DNA of 64,000 nucleotides, from NCBI GenBank assembly GCA_022241785.1, contig JAKOMP010000001.1:62001-126000 (forward strand), written 5' to 3'. Under the pieces are notes generated by a model. That model was not told the origin of the DNA. It searched no databases and was given only the letters and a program-made list of their open reading frames with translations. A program made the position numbers and the translations under genes. Position 1 is the stretch's first letter, and each line of letters opens with the position of its first letter. Shown here piece by piece: positions 27,342-36,609 of the stretch. Source of the DNA: Cyanocohniella sp. LLY. GTDB taxonomy: Bacteria; Cyanobacteriota; Cyanobacteriia; Cyanobacteriales; Nostocaceae.

Positions 27342-27887
27342 ATGTGGAAAAGAATTGTATTTATTTTGCTATTGGTATTGAGCCTAAATCTGAGTAATCC
27401 TGGTGTAGCTAATGCGGCTGGATTCAAAAGCTTTGTAGATTCTTATGATGGCTATGAGTTTTTATACCCTAACGGCTGGTTACAAGTTAAAGTGTCCGAC
27501 GGCCCCGATGTAGTATTTCATGACTTAATTGAAGTATCGGAAAATGTCTCTGTGGTAATTAGTCCCGTTCCCGATAACAAAAGCCTAGAAGAACTGGGAA
27601 CACCAACAGAAGTAGGATACAAATTGGGCAAAGCTGCACTTGCTCCTCCTGAATCTGGTCGTTCGGCTGAATTAGTCAATGCCTTTGAGCGCGAATCTAA
27701 GGGAAAAACATACTACATATTAGAGTATGAAGTGAAACTGCCCAACCGGGAAGAACGACACAACGTCACCAGTGTTGCCGTCAGCCGTGGTAAGCTGTTT
27801 ACTTTCAACGCCTCAATTTCCGAAAGACGTTGGCCCAGAATCCAAGGCTTGATCAAGAATGTGGTCAATTCCTTCTCTGTATATTAG
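27342..27887 (+). CDS. PsbP-family photosystem II protein (CyanoP)
   Basis: 181 residues. A signal peptide (RIVFILLLVLSLNLSNPGVA, cleavage near ANA-AGF) precedes the PsbP fold, with FVDSYDGYEFLYPNGWLQVK, YYILEYEVKLPNREERHNVT and the terminal RIQGLIKNVVNSF. CyanoP is a lumenal PSII assembly factor. In Synechocystis it is described as a lipoprotein; here the signal peptide has no cysteine, so this copy should be soluble or peripherally bound. AAAGGA about 10 bases upstream serves as the ribosome site. Confidence 0.9.
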   Translation: MWKRIVFILLLVLSLNLSNPGVANAAGFKSFVDSYDGYEFLYPNGWLQVKVSDGPDVVFHDLIEVSENVSVVISPVPDNKSLEELGTPTEVGYKLGKAALAPPESGRSAELVNAFERESKGKTYYILEYEVKLPNREERHNVTSVAVSRGKLFTFNASISERRWPRIQGLIKNVVNSFSVY

Positions 27888-27966
27888 GAAGTAGGGAGTA
27901 GGGAGTAGGCTTCGCCGTGAGCGTCAGCCGAACGGGAGTGGGGAGTAGGGAGTAGTAAATTGTGAA
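27888..27966. repeat. GGGAGTAG array with GTAGGCTTCG cassette, copy 1
   Basis: Tandem GGGAGTAG units surround GTAGGCTTCGCCGTGAGCGT and CAGCCG (27905-27930). The same cassette occurs at 31605-31656 and 46407-46458. Confidence 0.8.
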
Positions 27967-27975
27967 TTGCCAATT

Positions 27976-28569
27976 ATGAAAACGCCTCCATTTGTACTTG
28001 CTTCAGCTTCTCCGGCACGGCTTCGCTTGCTGCAAACTGTGGGAATTGCACCGATAGTCAAGCCTAGTGATTTTGATGAGTCGCAAATCCAAATTGATGA
28101 TCCTGCACAGTTAGTGCAAACTCTTGCACAACGCAAAGCTGAAACTGTCGTCCCGCAGTTTGAATCAGCCTTAATTATGGGTTGCGATTCAGTTTTGTCC
28201 ATGAATGGTGAGATTTATGGTAAACCAGCAGATGCAGCCGAAGCGATCGCTCGTTGGCAATTAATGCAAGGTAAATTTGGTGATCTGTATACAGGTCATG
28301 TCTTGATTGACTTGTGCCAAAATCGCACCCTAGTTAGATGTCAGATGACAAGAGTGTACTTTGCCCAAATGAGCGATCGCACTATCCAAGCCTATGTAGC
28401 TACAGGCGAACCCCTCAAATGTGCTGGTGCGTTTGCCCTTGAAGGTTTCGGTAGTCTGTTTGTGGAAAAAATTGCAGGTTGTCACAGCAACGTTATCGGT
28501 CTGAGTTTACCCTTGCTACGGCAGATGATTGAGGAAATAGGATACAACGTCACTGATTTTTGGCAATAG
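27976..28569 (+). CDS. Maf-family nucleoside triphosphate pyrophosphatase
   Basis: 197 residues from the ATG at 27976; a TTG at 27967 is less likely. The Maf signature [19 protein letters not shown] is at the N-terminus, followed by the ExKA-type block [17 protein letters not shown] with the metal-binding Asp, and the [10 protein letters not shown] and TGHVL motifs. Maf proteins hydrolyse non-canonical or normal NTPs to NMP and pyrophosphate (m7GTP, dTTP/UTP classes), cleaning the nucleotide pool in the cytoplasm. Subclass not assigned. Confidence 0.93.
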   Translation: MKTPPFVLASASPARLRLLQTVGIAPIVKPSDFDESQIQIDDPAQLVQTLAQRKAETVVPQFESALIMGCDSVLSMNGEIYGKPADAAEAIARWQLMQGKFGDLYTGHVLIDLCQNRTLVRCQMTRVYFAQMSDRTIQAYVATGEPLKCAGAFALEGFGSLFVEKIAGCHSNVIGLSLPLLRQMIEEIGYNVTDFWQ

Positions 28570-28596
28570 TTAATAGACAGCAATACAAAATATCAA

Positions 28597-29856
28597 CTAT
28601 TCCATCGCTCGAATTTGCTGATTAGCGGCATTTTGCCCCCGAACCATAGCCTGCTGTAAAGATTGTTGACCCAACAAAGCACTAATAAACTGATTATCAA
28701 AATTATTAGAAATCGCCCCTGGATATTGGCCCACCTGCCAAGGAGTAGCATAATCTACACCAGCCACCAAAGGCGATCGCAGAACATCTTTGTCATAACC
28801 CAACTTTTGCGCCACCGATTTACGTGTTGGTAGTGCAAACCCCGTACCCGTCCACTTTGCCATACCTTCCTTACCAGTCAGATAAGAAATCAACTCCCAA
28901 GCTGCGGCTTTGTGCTGCGATTCCTTATTCATCACATAGGCAACAGTAAACACCATCGTACCTTTTTTGTCATTTATACTAGGTACTTCTGCTGTAGCAA
29001 AATCCAATTGTGGAAAAGTCGTCTCCAAAAAAGGAATCGCCCAATTACCTTCAATCACCATTGCTACCCGACCCTGGCCAAACATTTCCGTACCTGAGTT
29101 AGTTCCCACATCCGTAGGTTGAGCAGATGTGCGCTCTTTTTGATACTGGTCTACCACCAACTGTAATCCCTGCACACCTTCAGGACTAGCAAAAGCCGCA
29201 TAACCATTTTGATCAACTACTTGCCCACCAAAAGCCTGTATTTTATAAGCTTGACGGCTTAACTCTGGAGAGATTCCAAAACCGTATTTGCTGACTTTGC
29301 CAGTTAACTGCTGAGAGTAGGTGCGTAATTCATTCCAAGTAGTTGGTGGATTACTCAAACCTACATCAGCAAAAGCTTTTTTGTTATAAAACAGTGCCAG
29401 AGTGGAATAATCTTTAGGCAGACCATAGATGTAATTCTGGGACTGAAAATTTGCCAGTAAACTCTCCTCAAAGTCCCCCAGGTCAAAATCCGGGGTGATG
29501 TAAGCATTTAGCGGTTCCAGGACATTCTGCCTCATCAAGAAAGGCGCTTCCAGTGCTTCCAGATAAAAAACATCAGGTGCAGCATCCCCTATCAGACGGG
29601 TTGTCATCACATCCATATATTGGTCAGAAATCACCTCATATCTGACCTTAATCGTGGGATGTTGTGCCTCAAACTCCTGTAATAACTGCCTTAAAAGTTT
29701 TTGCTCCACCGGATTACCAGCCCAGCCACTCAGTTTAATGGTGACGGCGGTAGATACTGACGGTGACATTACTAGATTATGGCAGCCAAACACAGCGAAG
29801 GCGATCGCAATTACCAGTACCCAAAATTTAACCCAGCTTTTGTTGATCACAAGCAA
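28597..29856 (-). CDS. ABC transporter sugar-binding lipoprotein (family 1)
   Basis: 419 residues. The lipobox is AFAVFGC, with lipid-bearing Cys near residue 25. The rest is an SBP family 1 (MalE-like) solute-binding protein with TIKLSGWAGNPVEQKLLRQL, GDAAPDVFYLEALEAP, FYNKKAFADVGLSNPPTTW and GRVAMVIEGNWA. Such proteins capture oligosaccharides or polyols for an ABC importer. No permease or ATPase is adjacent, so its partners must be elsewhere, as is common in cyanobacteria. Substrate unknown. Confidence 0.9.
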   Translation of the reverse strand: MLVINKSWVKFWVLVIAIAFAVFGCHNLVMSPSVSTAVTIKLSGWAGNPVEQKLLRQLLQEFEAQHPTIKVRYEVISDQYMDVMTTRLIGDAAPDVFYLEALEAPFLMRQNVLEPLNAYITPDFDLGDFEESLLANFQSQNYIYGLPKDYSTLALFYNKKAFADVGLSNPPTTWNELRTYSQQLTGKVSKYGFGISPELSRQAYKIQAFGGQVVDQNGYAAFASPEGVQGLQLVVDQYQKERTSAQPTDVGTNSGTEMFGQGRVAMVIEGNWAIPFLETTFPQLDFATAEVPSINDKKGTMVFTVAYVMNKESQHKAAAWELISYLTGKEGMAKWTGTGFALPTRKSVAQKLGYDKDVLRSPLVAGVDYATPWQVGQYPGAISNNFDNQFISALLGQQSLQQAMVRGQNAANQQIRAME

Positions 29857-30175
29857 ATGCCAGTTCTTTATTTATATATAGCTCCTGGGGAGTAGGGAGT
29901 GGGGAAAAGTCTTTTTATTTTGTAAATTTATATTGAAGTAATCTGTATTTTTATTGAGAAATGCAATATAAAATAACGAATAATTATCACCAAAGTCTAT
30001 CACTCATATCTTTCACCAGGCGACTGGAAGTCACGGCTACACAGGCGAAACCCACCTACGTGGGTTCAAAACCCTTGTTTTTCCGTGAGTCCGCGTAGGC
30101 GGACTTTGTTTGTATAGCCGCGATTTCTAATCGCCAGGGTTTGGTGCTTGGGTATTTGCCCAGTCAACATAAGTT
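29857..30175. other. 319-bp intergenic region containing a structured repeat
   Basis: Promoter side of both the lipoprotein gene (minus) and the MFS gene (plus). A short GGGAGTAG run lies at about 29887-29902 and a structured element at 30015-30138. No gene is seen. Confidence 0.5.
30015..30138. repeat. 124-bp cruciform-type repeat element
   Basis: The ends pair: CAGGCGA (left) with TCGCCAG (right), then CGGCTACACA with TGTATAGCCG. Inside are two further hairpins, ACCCAC-CTAC-GTGGGT and AGTCCGC-GTAG-GCGGACT. The whole can fold as a three-way junction. This type of folded intergenic element is multicopy in Nostoc relatives as I remember it; only this complete copy is visible here. Confidence 0.65.
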
Positions 30176-31594
30176 ATGACCTTTGTTCCACTTGACACAT
30201 CAGTACCAGTAACTCTGGAAATTCCCCAGATTGCCCCACCACCAACAGCAATCTCTCCCGTTTCTCCAGCCAACTCTAGAATTGCCAAAGATGCGATTCG
30301 CACTAGTTTAAAAGCCTCAACCTTAGATGCAGTCTTCGCCGCAGTTTTTTCCCTGTGTACCAGTGGAATTTTGTTGAGTAATTTTTTGGTGGAATTAGAT
30401 GCGAGTCCATTCGTATTTGGGATGCTATGTTCCATCCCCATGCTGGTAAATCTTGTTCAACCCTTAGGCGCTTACCTATCGGAACAAACTACCAGCCGCT
30501 TTCAGTATTCCCTGCGGACTCATGGAATTGCACGCTTACTGTGGCTAATTTTAGTAATAGCTATTGTAGGTTGGAGTTGGAGAGGCTTCAATCCTCATCA
30601 TTTAGTGGTATTGACATTATTAATTGTTCTGTTTAGCCATCTTCTAGGAGGATTAGGAAGCGCATCTTGGCTAAGTTGGCTAGCAATGATTGTTCCCCGG
30701 AAATTGCGCGGTAGGTATTTTGGCATCCGCAATAGCGCCGCCAGCCTGACAAATTTGCTTTGTGTCCCCTTAGCTGGTTTAGCTGTATCCCACTGGAAAG
30801 GCGGGAGTTTACAAGGCTATGGGGTAGTGTTGCTGATTGGTGTCGTGTTTGGGATTGTAGGGTTAGGGTGTCAGTACTTTAAAGTTGATGTGAATCCCAA
30901 GTCACAAAACACCGTAATTAATTACCCTCAAACAGAGGAATTTGGGAGTGAATTTATTTCTGCACCACAAATCACGGCTCCACAAAACCCGCTGGTGGGG
31001 AGCATTTGGCAAAACTCGAATTTTTTGAAATTTTTGGTTTATTTTTGCTTTTGGATGTTTGCTGTTAATCTCAGTGCGCCTTTTTTTACCCTGTATATGC
31101 TAGATAACCTAGATTTAGATATCAGTTGGGTGACACTCTACAGCAGTCTCCAAGCAGGAGCAAACTTGTTAATGTTGATTCTGTGGGGAAAATTAGCAGA
31201 CAAAATTGGCAATCGTCCCATTCTAATATTTGTAGGGATTTTGGTGGCAATTACACCAATTTTATGGTTGGGAATTAGCAGCAATCACCTTGACCTGTGG
31301 TTATGGCTACCACTGTTACATATCTTAACTGGAGGTACATGGGCAGCCATTGACTTGTGTACCAACAATATGCAACTAGAGATTGCGCCCCTGAAAAATC
31401 AGTCTATCTACTTTGCGATCGCAGCTGCCATTGCTGGACTAGGAGGTGCATTAGGTACAACCATAGGCAGCTTAATAGCGCAATTTACCAACTGTGGAGG
31501 CTTACTAGGACTGTTTGCCCTCTCTAGTGTTTTGCGTTTGTTCGCACTTATACCACTGATGTTTATTAATGAGGGAGTAGGGAGTAGGGAGTAG
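30176..31594 (+). CDS. Major facilitator superfamily transporter
   Basis: 472 residues with about 12 hydrophobic helices after a 45-residue hydrophilic N-terminus. The loop after helix 4-5 (MIVPRKLRGRYFGIRNSAAS) and the repeat WGKLADKIGNRPILIFVG in the second half are MFS signatures. It could export or import a small solute; the substrate cannot be told. The last residues (EGVGSRE) are encoded by GGGAGTAG repeats, so the natural end was probably replaced by repeat expansion. Confidence 0.85.
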   Translation: MTFVPLDTSVPVTLEIPQIAPPPTAISPVSPANSRIAKDAIRTSLKASTLDAVFAAVFSLCTSGILLSNFLVELDASPFVFGMLCSIPMLVNLVQPLGAYLSEQTTSRFQYSLRTHGIARLLWLILVIAIVGWSWRGFNPHHLVVLTLLIVLFSHLLGGLGSASWLSWLAMIVPRKLRGRYFGIRNSAASLTNLLCVPLAGLAVSHWKGGSLQGYGVVLLIGVVFGIVGLGCQYFKVDVNPKSQNTVINYPQTEEFGSEFISAPQITAPQNPLVGSIWQNSNFLKFLVYFCFWMFAVNLSAPFFTLYMLDNLDLDISWVTLYSSLQAGANLLMLILWGKLADKIGNRPILIFVGILVAITPILWLGISSNHLDLWLWLPLLHILTGGTWAAIDLCTNNMQLEIAPLKNQSIYFAIAAAIAGLGGALGTTIGSLIAQFTNCGGLLGLFALSSVLRLFALIPLMFINEGVGSRE

Positions 31595-31769
31595 GGAGTG
31601 GGGAGTAGGCTTCGCTGTGAGCGTCAGCCGTTAGCATAGTTTCCCAAAGGGTACGGGAGTAGGGAGTGTGGAATAGGGAGTGTGGAGTAGGGAGGGAGTA
31701 ACGAAGAAATTTCCCCCCCTGCCCCCTGCCCCCTGCCTCTTTCCCCCTGCCTCTTTCCCCCTGCCTCTT
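31595..31769. repeat. Mixed repeat array: GGGAGTAG, GTAGGCTTCG cassette copy 2, CCCCTGC units
   Basis: GGGAGTAG-type units, the cassette at 31605-31656, then tandem CCCCTGC and CTGCCTCTTTCC units up to the accD stop. The array fills the whole space between the converging MFS and accD genes. Confidence 0.85.
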
Positions 31770-32720
31770 CTATTCAGCGGCCGTAGGACTTAAACTCATT
31801 GTTTCCCACAGTACCATCGGGTGTGTAGTGGGAATTGGTTGGTGCAAAGCAATTAGCTGGGCTAAGGTTTTCTTTAATTGGGTACGGGATACGATGTCAT
31901 CCACAAAGCCATGCTTTAGCAAATCTTCTGCGGTTTGAAAATCTTCTGGGAGCTTTTCTCGTAGGGTTTGCTCAATTACTCGCCGACCAGCAAAACCAAT
32001 GGTTGCTTTTGGTTCTGCAATGATAATATCTCCCAACATGGCGAAACTAGCGGTAACACCGCCTGTGGTGGGATTGGTCAAAATAGGAATGTAGAGTAAT
32101 TTGGCTTGGCGATGGCGTTCTAAAGCTGCGGAGATTTTGGCCATCTGCATCAGGGACAGCATACCCTCTTGCATCCTGGCTCCACCAGAGGTACAGATGA
32201 TGACTACAGGATATCGTCGCTGAGTTGCTTGCTCAATCAAGCGGGTGAGTTTTTCACCGACGACTGAACCCATACTACCGCCCATAAAGCGGAAATCCAT
32301 CACACCCAAGGCCACGGGTAAGCCGTTGATTTCTCCTAAACCAGTTTTTACCGCGTCTACTAAACCCAGTTTTTCTTCCATTTCCCGCAAGCGATCGCTG
32401 TAGAGTTTGCGATCGCGAAATTGTAGGGGATCTGTGGGGCGCAAATGCTCGTCTATTGGTCGCCAAGTATTGTTATCTATCAATTGGCGGATGCGCTCAT
32501 CGCTATCTACTCGATTATGATGTCCACATTCAACGCAGACCATTTGATTAGCCCGCAGGTCTTTTGTATAGCTTAATACACCACATTTAGGACATTTGTG
32601 CCACAGCCCATCAGCAATTTCACGTTCTTGACGTTCCAAATTGGTAGACCCTGATTTCCGTCGATTTGCAAACCAATCTAACAGAGACTTTAAACCACGT
32701 GATTCTTCGTTGTTCGCCAT
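31770..32720 (-). CDS. accD: Acetyl-CoA carboxylase carboxyltransferase subunit beta
   Basis: 316 residues. The zinc ribbon has C43, C46, C62 and C65 ([20 protein letters not shown]), and the carboxyltransferase core includes [39 protein letters not shown] and [11 protein letters not shown]. With AccA it transfers CO2 from biotin on AccB to acetyl-CoA, giving malonyl-CoA for fatty-acid synthesis. Length and motifs are typical. The gene is alone here, as usual in cyanobacteria. Confidence 0.97.
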   Translation of the reverse strand: MANNEESRGLKSLLDWFANRRKSGSTNLERQEREIADGLWHKCPKCGVLSYTKDLRANQMVCVECGHHNRVDSDERIRQLIDNNTWRPIDEHLRPTDPLQFRDRKLYSDRLREMEEKLGLVDAVKTGLGEINGLPVALGVMDFRFMGGSMGSVVGEKLTRLIEQATQRRYPVVIICTSGGARMQEGMLSLMQMAKISAALERHRQAKLLYIPILTNPTTGGVTASFAMLGDIIIAEPKATIGFAGRRVIEQTLREKLPEDFQTAEDLLKHGFVDDIVSRTQLKKTLAQLIALHQPIPTTHPMVLWETMSLSPTAAE

Positions 32721-33314
32721 TTTTATCTTTTTTTAAGTGGGTATGAGGTTGAAAACATATCAAGCCACTATTGGGATGCCTAGATGAAAAAGTCTTAAGT
32801 CCAGAACAATTAATTGTGACTCTTGACCTAACGCTTTCAAAGTCTCCAGATTTGCTCTTGTACAGACGCACATAACACCCCAATTCTAGCTCTTGATTCT
32901 TGACTACATCTCAAATTACGCTTCTTAGCAATCCAGACCTTATTTTGTATCTTTGGTTGCCAGCTTAACGAAAATGCTCATACCAACACAAGTCTCTTGC
33001 AAGCTTGAGTTTTGTAAGTGTATTAGCAAAGTCAAGATCATTTAGATATATCAATCCCCAATCAAGAGGCCCTTTCCCAAACCCTAAGGAAGTGTGCTTG
33101 CCAACAGTGACTCTTTATCAAGAGGGTGACACAAGTCACAAGCTGATATTACCAAAGACTTAAGAGGGGTTGGGGTAATGACGGTTACAAACATGGGGAC
33201 ACTTCTCTGTGAGCCGCTCCCCACTAGGCGTATCTATGTGCATTGCTGGGGATTAGGAACTGGGTAGATTTTCTTCCTCATGCCCTTCATCTCCTTGATC
33301 CTCTCTACTTCTCT
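32721..33314. other. 594-bp intergenic region upstream of accD
   Basis: No convincing gene on either strand. It contains the accD promoter region (minus strand) and the area downstream of pilD. A short dyad GTGACACAAGTCAC occurs at about 33127-33140. I see nothing else that can be named. Confidence 0.4.
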
Positions 33315-34124
33315 TTAAAAAAACAACCCCATATAGGCAGATAAAATCGCTTCGCCAGTAAATAGGGTGATGACTGACCCTAAAGCAAGAAAAGGGCCAA
33401 AGGGGATTTTTTGACTGCTTTTTTGGCGCGATCGCCATATGACAGCGCCACCAATTAATACGCCTACAGCACAAGCAATAAAACTCGCCAGCAGCAGGTA
33501 TCTCCAACCTAACCAAGCGCCCATCATGGCTGCTAATTTGGCATCGCCGGCTCCCATTGCGGTTTTACCTAAGGCGATGGAACCAATATGAGCGATGGCA
33601 TCAAATAGCCATAAGCCTAATACTGCGCCCACAATTGCCATCATCAGGTGATTGATTAATCCCACCCAACCAGCTTGGATAAAACCAAGAGCCATTTGAA
33701 AGATGATCCCTAAGACCAAACCCGATTGCGTCAGTGGATTAGGCAGGGTCATGGTATTCAAATCAATCAGCGATAAGGCTAATAACCAACTGCAAAATGC
33801 CCAATAGCCTATAGTAATAATTGAAACTTGAAATACCGTAAATACCAGCAAAAAAATTATGCCCGTTATCGCTTCTACCACTGGATAACGGACAGAAATT
33901 TTGCTTTTGCAATAGCGGCATCGCCCTCTCAACCATATCCATCCCAGCACAGGCACATTGTCATTAGCTTTAAGCTGGTTTAAGCAATGGGGACAGCGAG
34001 AAGGCGGCCACAAAATAGATAATTTAGCGGGTAACCGATAAACTACAACATTAATAAAGCTACCAATAGATGCACCCAGCGCGAAGACAATGATACTCGC
34101 CGGGACGACCATCACAATGTCCAT
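33315..34124 (-). CDS. pilD: Type IV prepilin peptidase / N-methyltransferase
   Basis: 269-residue membrane protein. The N-terminal methyltransferase part has SFINVVVYRLP and two CxxC pairs (C44/C47, C69/C72). The aspartyl peptidase part has D121 (LIDLNTMTLPNP) and GAGDAKL with D194. PilD removes the leader of type IV pilins and methylates the new N-terminus in the inner membrane. It is far from pilB in this window (63149), but both belong to the type IV pilus system used for motility, hormogonia and DNA uptake. Confidence 0.95.
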   Translation of the reverse strand: MDIVMVVPASIIVFALGASIGSFINVVVYRLPAKLSILWPPSRCPHCLNQLKANDNVPVLGWIWLRGRCRYCKSKISVRYPVVEAITGIIFLLVFTVFQVSIITIGYWAFCSWLLALSLIDLNTMTLPNPLTQSGLVLGIIFQMALGFIQAGWVGLINHLMMAIVGAVLGLWLFDAIAHIGSIALGKTAMGAGDAKLAAMMGAWLGWRYLLLASFIACAVGVLIGGAVIWRSRQKSSQKIPFGPFLALGSVITLFTGEAILSAYMGLFF

Positions 34125-34198
34125 ATAATCCTTGTGTCATTTGTTCTGTGTCATTTGTCGTTGATTTTTTGTTCTTTGTCGAGAGTAAATCAATCAAC

Positions 34199-34290
34199 TA
34201 ATGACCAATGACTTACCCTAAGCGTAGCTGAAGGTACAATGATTTACCCTGAGCGCAGCCGTTCGCGGTAGCGTCTCGTAGAGAAGGGCC
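34199..34290. repeat. AATGACTTACCCT-type intergenic repeat
   Basis: AATGACTTACCCTAAGCGTA recurs 31 bases later as AATGATTTACCCTGAGCGCA. GGTAGCGTCTCGTAGAGAAG follows, and a similar version (CAGCGTCTGGTAGAGAAG) occurs at about 43137-43154. It lies between pilD and the downstream end of the next minus-strand gene. Confidence 0.6.
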
Positions 34291-34295
34291 AATGA

Positions 34296-34694
34296 CTAAT
34301 ACATATGTGATTCAATTTGATTCAACGGGACAAAACATTCTTGCGGTAAAAGAACTGGTTGGTCAGTAAAAATCACTTTACCTCGATGATTCACGCGATT
34401 AATTGCTACTCCTGAAGGCTGTCCAGCTATTTCAGGATGTACTTCACAGTGGGTATAGTATATCTGCCCTGCTGCTCTGATTACGGCTGGATCAATCAAA
34501 GGAGACTGGTTTTTGGGGGCAGTGAATTTTGTTTGTTCTTGTCGTAATGCGTACACTATCGACTGCTGTATAATTGCTAGATTTGTCCTTAGTCTATCCG
34601 AAACTTTTAGCAAAGACTGCCAAATTGCCAGATTTAGGCGAAAAATTATTATTTTTCCAAAGCTTTGATGAGCGAGTCTCCCATAGCGCGACAA
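34296..34694 (-). CDS. Hypothetical protein overlapping the end of leuB
   Basis: The frame runs from an ATG at 34694 that overlaps leuB by 46 bases. Internal TTG (34613) or GTG (34556) starts would avoid the overlap and are plausible. The likely conserved part is the C-terminal ~70 residues ([40 protein letters not shown]). I do not recognise the family. It is soluble with no catalytic motif that I can name. Its position suggests it is co-transcribed with leuB. Confidence 0.55.
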   Translation of the reverse strand: MSRYGRLAHQSFGKIIIFRLNLAIWQSLLKVSDRLRTNLAIIQQSIVYALRQEQTKFTAPKNQSPLIDPAVIRAAGQIYYTHCEVHPEIAGQPSGVAINRVNHRGKVIFTDQPVLLPQECFVPLNQIESHMY

Positions 34695-35734
34695 CCTAAA
34701 AGATTCATGTTAGTAGACATAATATCCCCTGTGCGATCGCCTTGGGCTAAAACTTGTAATACAGCTTGTTCGATTTTTTCAGCTGCTTGGGGCTGGTCTA
34801 AACCGTAGCGTAACATCATCGCTGCACTTAAAACCTGAGCTAAAGGATTGGCTTTATCTTGTCCGGCGATATCTGGGGCGGAACCGTGGACGGGTTCAAA
34901 TACACCAGGCCCAGAAGCGCCTAAACTAGCTGAGGGTAACATCCCAATGCTACCTGTGAGCATAGCCGCTGCATCAGAGAGGATATCACCAAACAAATTG
35001 CCAGTGACAATGGTATCGAACTGTTTGGGAGCGCGTACTAATTGCATGGCCGCATTATCTACATATAGATGGGATAGTTCCACATCGGGGTATTCCTGAG
35101 CCAATTGAGTCATGCGATCGCGCCACAATTGAGATACATCTAATACATTGGCCTTATCCACCGAACATAGTTTTCCGCCGCGTTTCCGTGCTGCTTCAAA
35201 AGCTACTCTACCAATGCGGTCGATTTCCGATTCAGTGTAAACCATTGTATTCACACCGCGTTTTTCTCCGGTGTCGGTGGTAAAAATCCCCTTAGGTTTA
35301 CCAAAATAAATGCCACCAGTGAGTTCACGCACCACCATAATATCTACGCCTTCCACAACTTCCCGCTTTAAAGTCGAAGCATCAATTAATTGGGGCAAAA
35401 TTTGGGCTGGACGTAAATTGGCAAATAAACCCAAACCTGCACGTAAACCCAACAAACCTGCTTCTGGACGTGAATGAGAGGGGAGAGAATCCCACTTATA
35501 ACCACCAATAGCTGCAAGTAAGACAGCATCACTATTGCGGCAAGTATCGAGGGTAACATCTGGCAAAGGTTCACCTGTAGCGTCAATGGCTGCACCGCCG
35601 ATGAGAGTTTCTTGAAATGCAAACTCAATATCAAATTGCTTCCCTACGACTTTCAGCACATCTACCGCCACTGCCATAATTTCAGGGCCAATGCCGTCGC
35701 CAGGGAGTAAAGTAATGCGGTAGTTCTGAGTCAT
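34649..35734 (-). CDS. leuB: 3-isopropylmalate dehydrogenase
   Basis: 361 residues beginning with [20 protein letters not shown]. It has the substrate/metal block VDNAAMQLV and the cofactor region [20 protein letters not shown], both typical of LeuB. It oxidatively decarboxylates 3-isopropylmalate with NAD+ in leucine synthesis. A divergent PIN-domain gene starts 61 bases upstream. Confidence 0.96.
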   Translation of the reverse strand: MTQNYRITLLPGDGIGPEIMAVAVDVLKVVGKQFDIEFAFQETLIGGAAIDATGEPLPDVTLDTCRNSDAVLLAAIGGYKWDSLPSHSRPEAGLLGLRAGLGLFANLRPAQILPQLIDASTLKREVVEGVDIMVVRELTGGIYFGKPKGIFTTDTGEKRGVNTMVYTESEIDRIGRVAFEAARKRGGKLCSVDKANVLDVSQLWRDRMTQLAQEYPDVELSHLYVDNAAMQLVRAPKQFDTIVTGNLFGDILSDAAAMLTGSIGMLPSASLGASGPGVFEPVHGSAPDIAGQDKANPLAQVLSAAMMLRYGLDQPQAAEKIEQAVLQVLAQGDRTGDIMSTNMNLLGCRAMGDSLIKALEK

Positions 35735-35794
35735 AGTTGGTTTTTACTAGGTAAATCCTTGCAGATTAAATATCATACCTAGCAAAATGCACCT

Positions 35795-36259
35795 ATGGAG
35801 CTTTCAATTTATTTAGATGTGTGTTGTTTAAATCGACCGTTCGATGATCAGACACAAGAGAGGATTCGTTTAGAAGCTGAAGCAGTACAACTGATTCTGG
35901 CTCGTTGTCAACGCCGTGAATGGCAGTTAATTACCAGTGAAGTAATTGATGATGAACTCGATCAAACACCTACTGGAGAAAGAAAAAGACAAATGATACT
36001 TTGGACATTTCTCGCAACCACCAAAGTTATGGCTAGAGAACAGGTTAGGTACCGTGCTAGAGAAGTTGTTGCTCTCGGATTAAAAACCTTTGATGCATCT
36101 CATATTGCTTGTGCAGAAGCTGGAAATGCTGGCGATATCTTTTTAACAACTGATGACAGAATGTTGCGCTTAGGAGCAAAATACAGCGCCATGCTACAAG
36201 TGAGAGTAGAAAACCCATTGCGGTGGGTATCGGAGGTAATAAATGCTAGACGTGACTAA
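35795..36259 (+). CDS. PIN-domain protein, probable toxin
   Basis: 154 residues with the acidic residues expected of a PIN RNase: D8 in IYLDVCCLNRPFDD, SEVIDDELD around 48-56, FDASHIACAEA and TTDDRML near the C-terminus. PIN toxins are Mg-dependent RNases that cut tRNA or mRNA. The stop overlaps the start of the next small gene by 17 bases, giving a two-gene toxin-antitoxin-like unit with the toxin first, which is the less common order. Confidence 0.85.
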   Translation: MELSIYLDVCCLNRPFDDQTQERIRLEAEAVQLILARCQRREWQLITSEVIDDELDQTPTGERKRQMILWTFLATTKVMAREQVRYRAREVVALGLKTFDASHIACAEAGNAGDIFLTTDDRMLRLGAKYSAMLQVRVENPLRWVSEVINARRD

Positions 36260-36470
36260 GTTGACTCAAGCTGAGATTAGGCGACTGGGAATAGAAGCCT
36301 TAACAAAGGCTCTTGGCCCTGCTGGAATGGCAAGATTTATGCAGCAATTTGAAATAGGTAGTGGAGATTACACACGAGACAGGGATCAAATCTTAGGAAA
36401 TTCCACTATTGATGAAATCTTTGCTCGCATTGAGGAGCGACGAAAACAGCAGGAGAAGGGCGAAAAGTAG
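36243..36470 (+). CDS. Small antitoxin-like partner of the PIN protein
   Basis: 75 residues, mostly helical and charged: LTKALGPAGMARFMQQFEIG in the middle and IFARIEERRKQQEKGEK at the end. It starts inside the last codons of the PIN gene (17-base overlap), so the two are translationally coupled. I know similar 'GPAGMARFMQQF' proteins only as partners of PIN genes in cyanobacteria. The antitoxin role is inferred from position. Confidence 0.75.
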   Translation: MLDVTKLTQAEIRRLGIEALTKALGPAGMARFMQQFEIGSGDYTRDRDQILGNSTIDEIFARIEERRKQQEKGEK

Positions 36471-36481
36471 AAAAGTTTTAT

Positions 36482-36524
36482 GTAGTAATAATTATCTAGA
36501 CTTAACAATCTAGATAATTACTAC
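36482..36524. terminator. Hairpin between converging PIN/antitoxin and EcsC-like genes
   Basis: GTAGTAATAATTATCTAGA pairs with TCTAGATAATTACTAC with a three-base bulge. Its position between converging genes suggests a bidirectional transcription stop, although T-tracts are weak. Confidence 0.55.
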
Positions 36525-36609
36525 GTTATCTTAAGTAATTGGACAAAAATATTTACACTCATTATACTCCTAATGACCTTGTGTAATTAATTCTGTCCGA
36601 CTACTTACT

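Noticed and set aside
27924-28202. Minus-strand open frame over the maf gene
   Set aside because: Maf on the plus strand has all family motifs; the opposite frame is a shadow.
31720-31768. CRISPR-like direct repeats (CTGCCTCTTTCCCC)
   Set aside because: Units are directly adjacent without unique spacers, so it is a simple tandem repeat.
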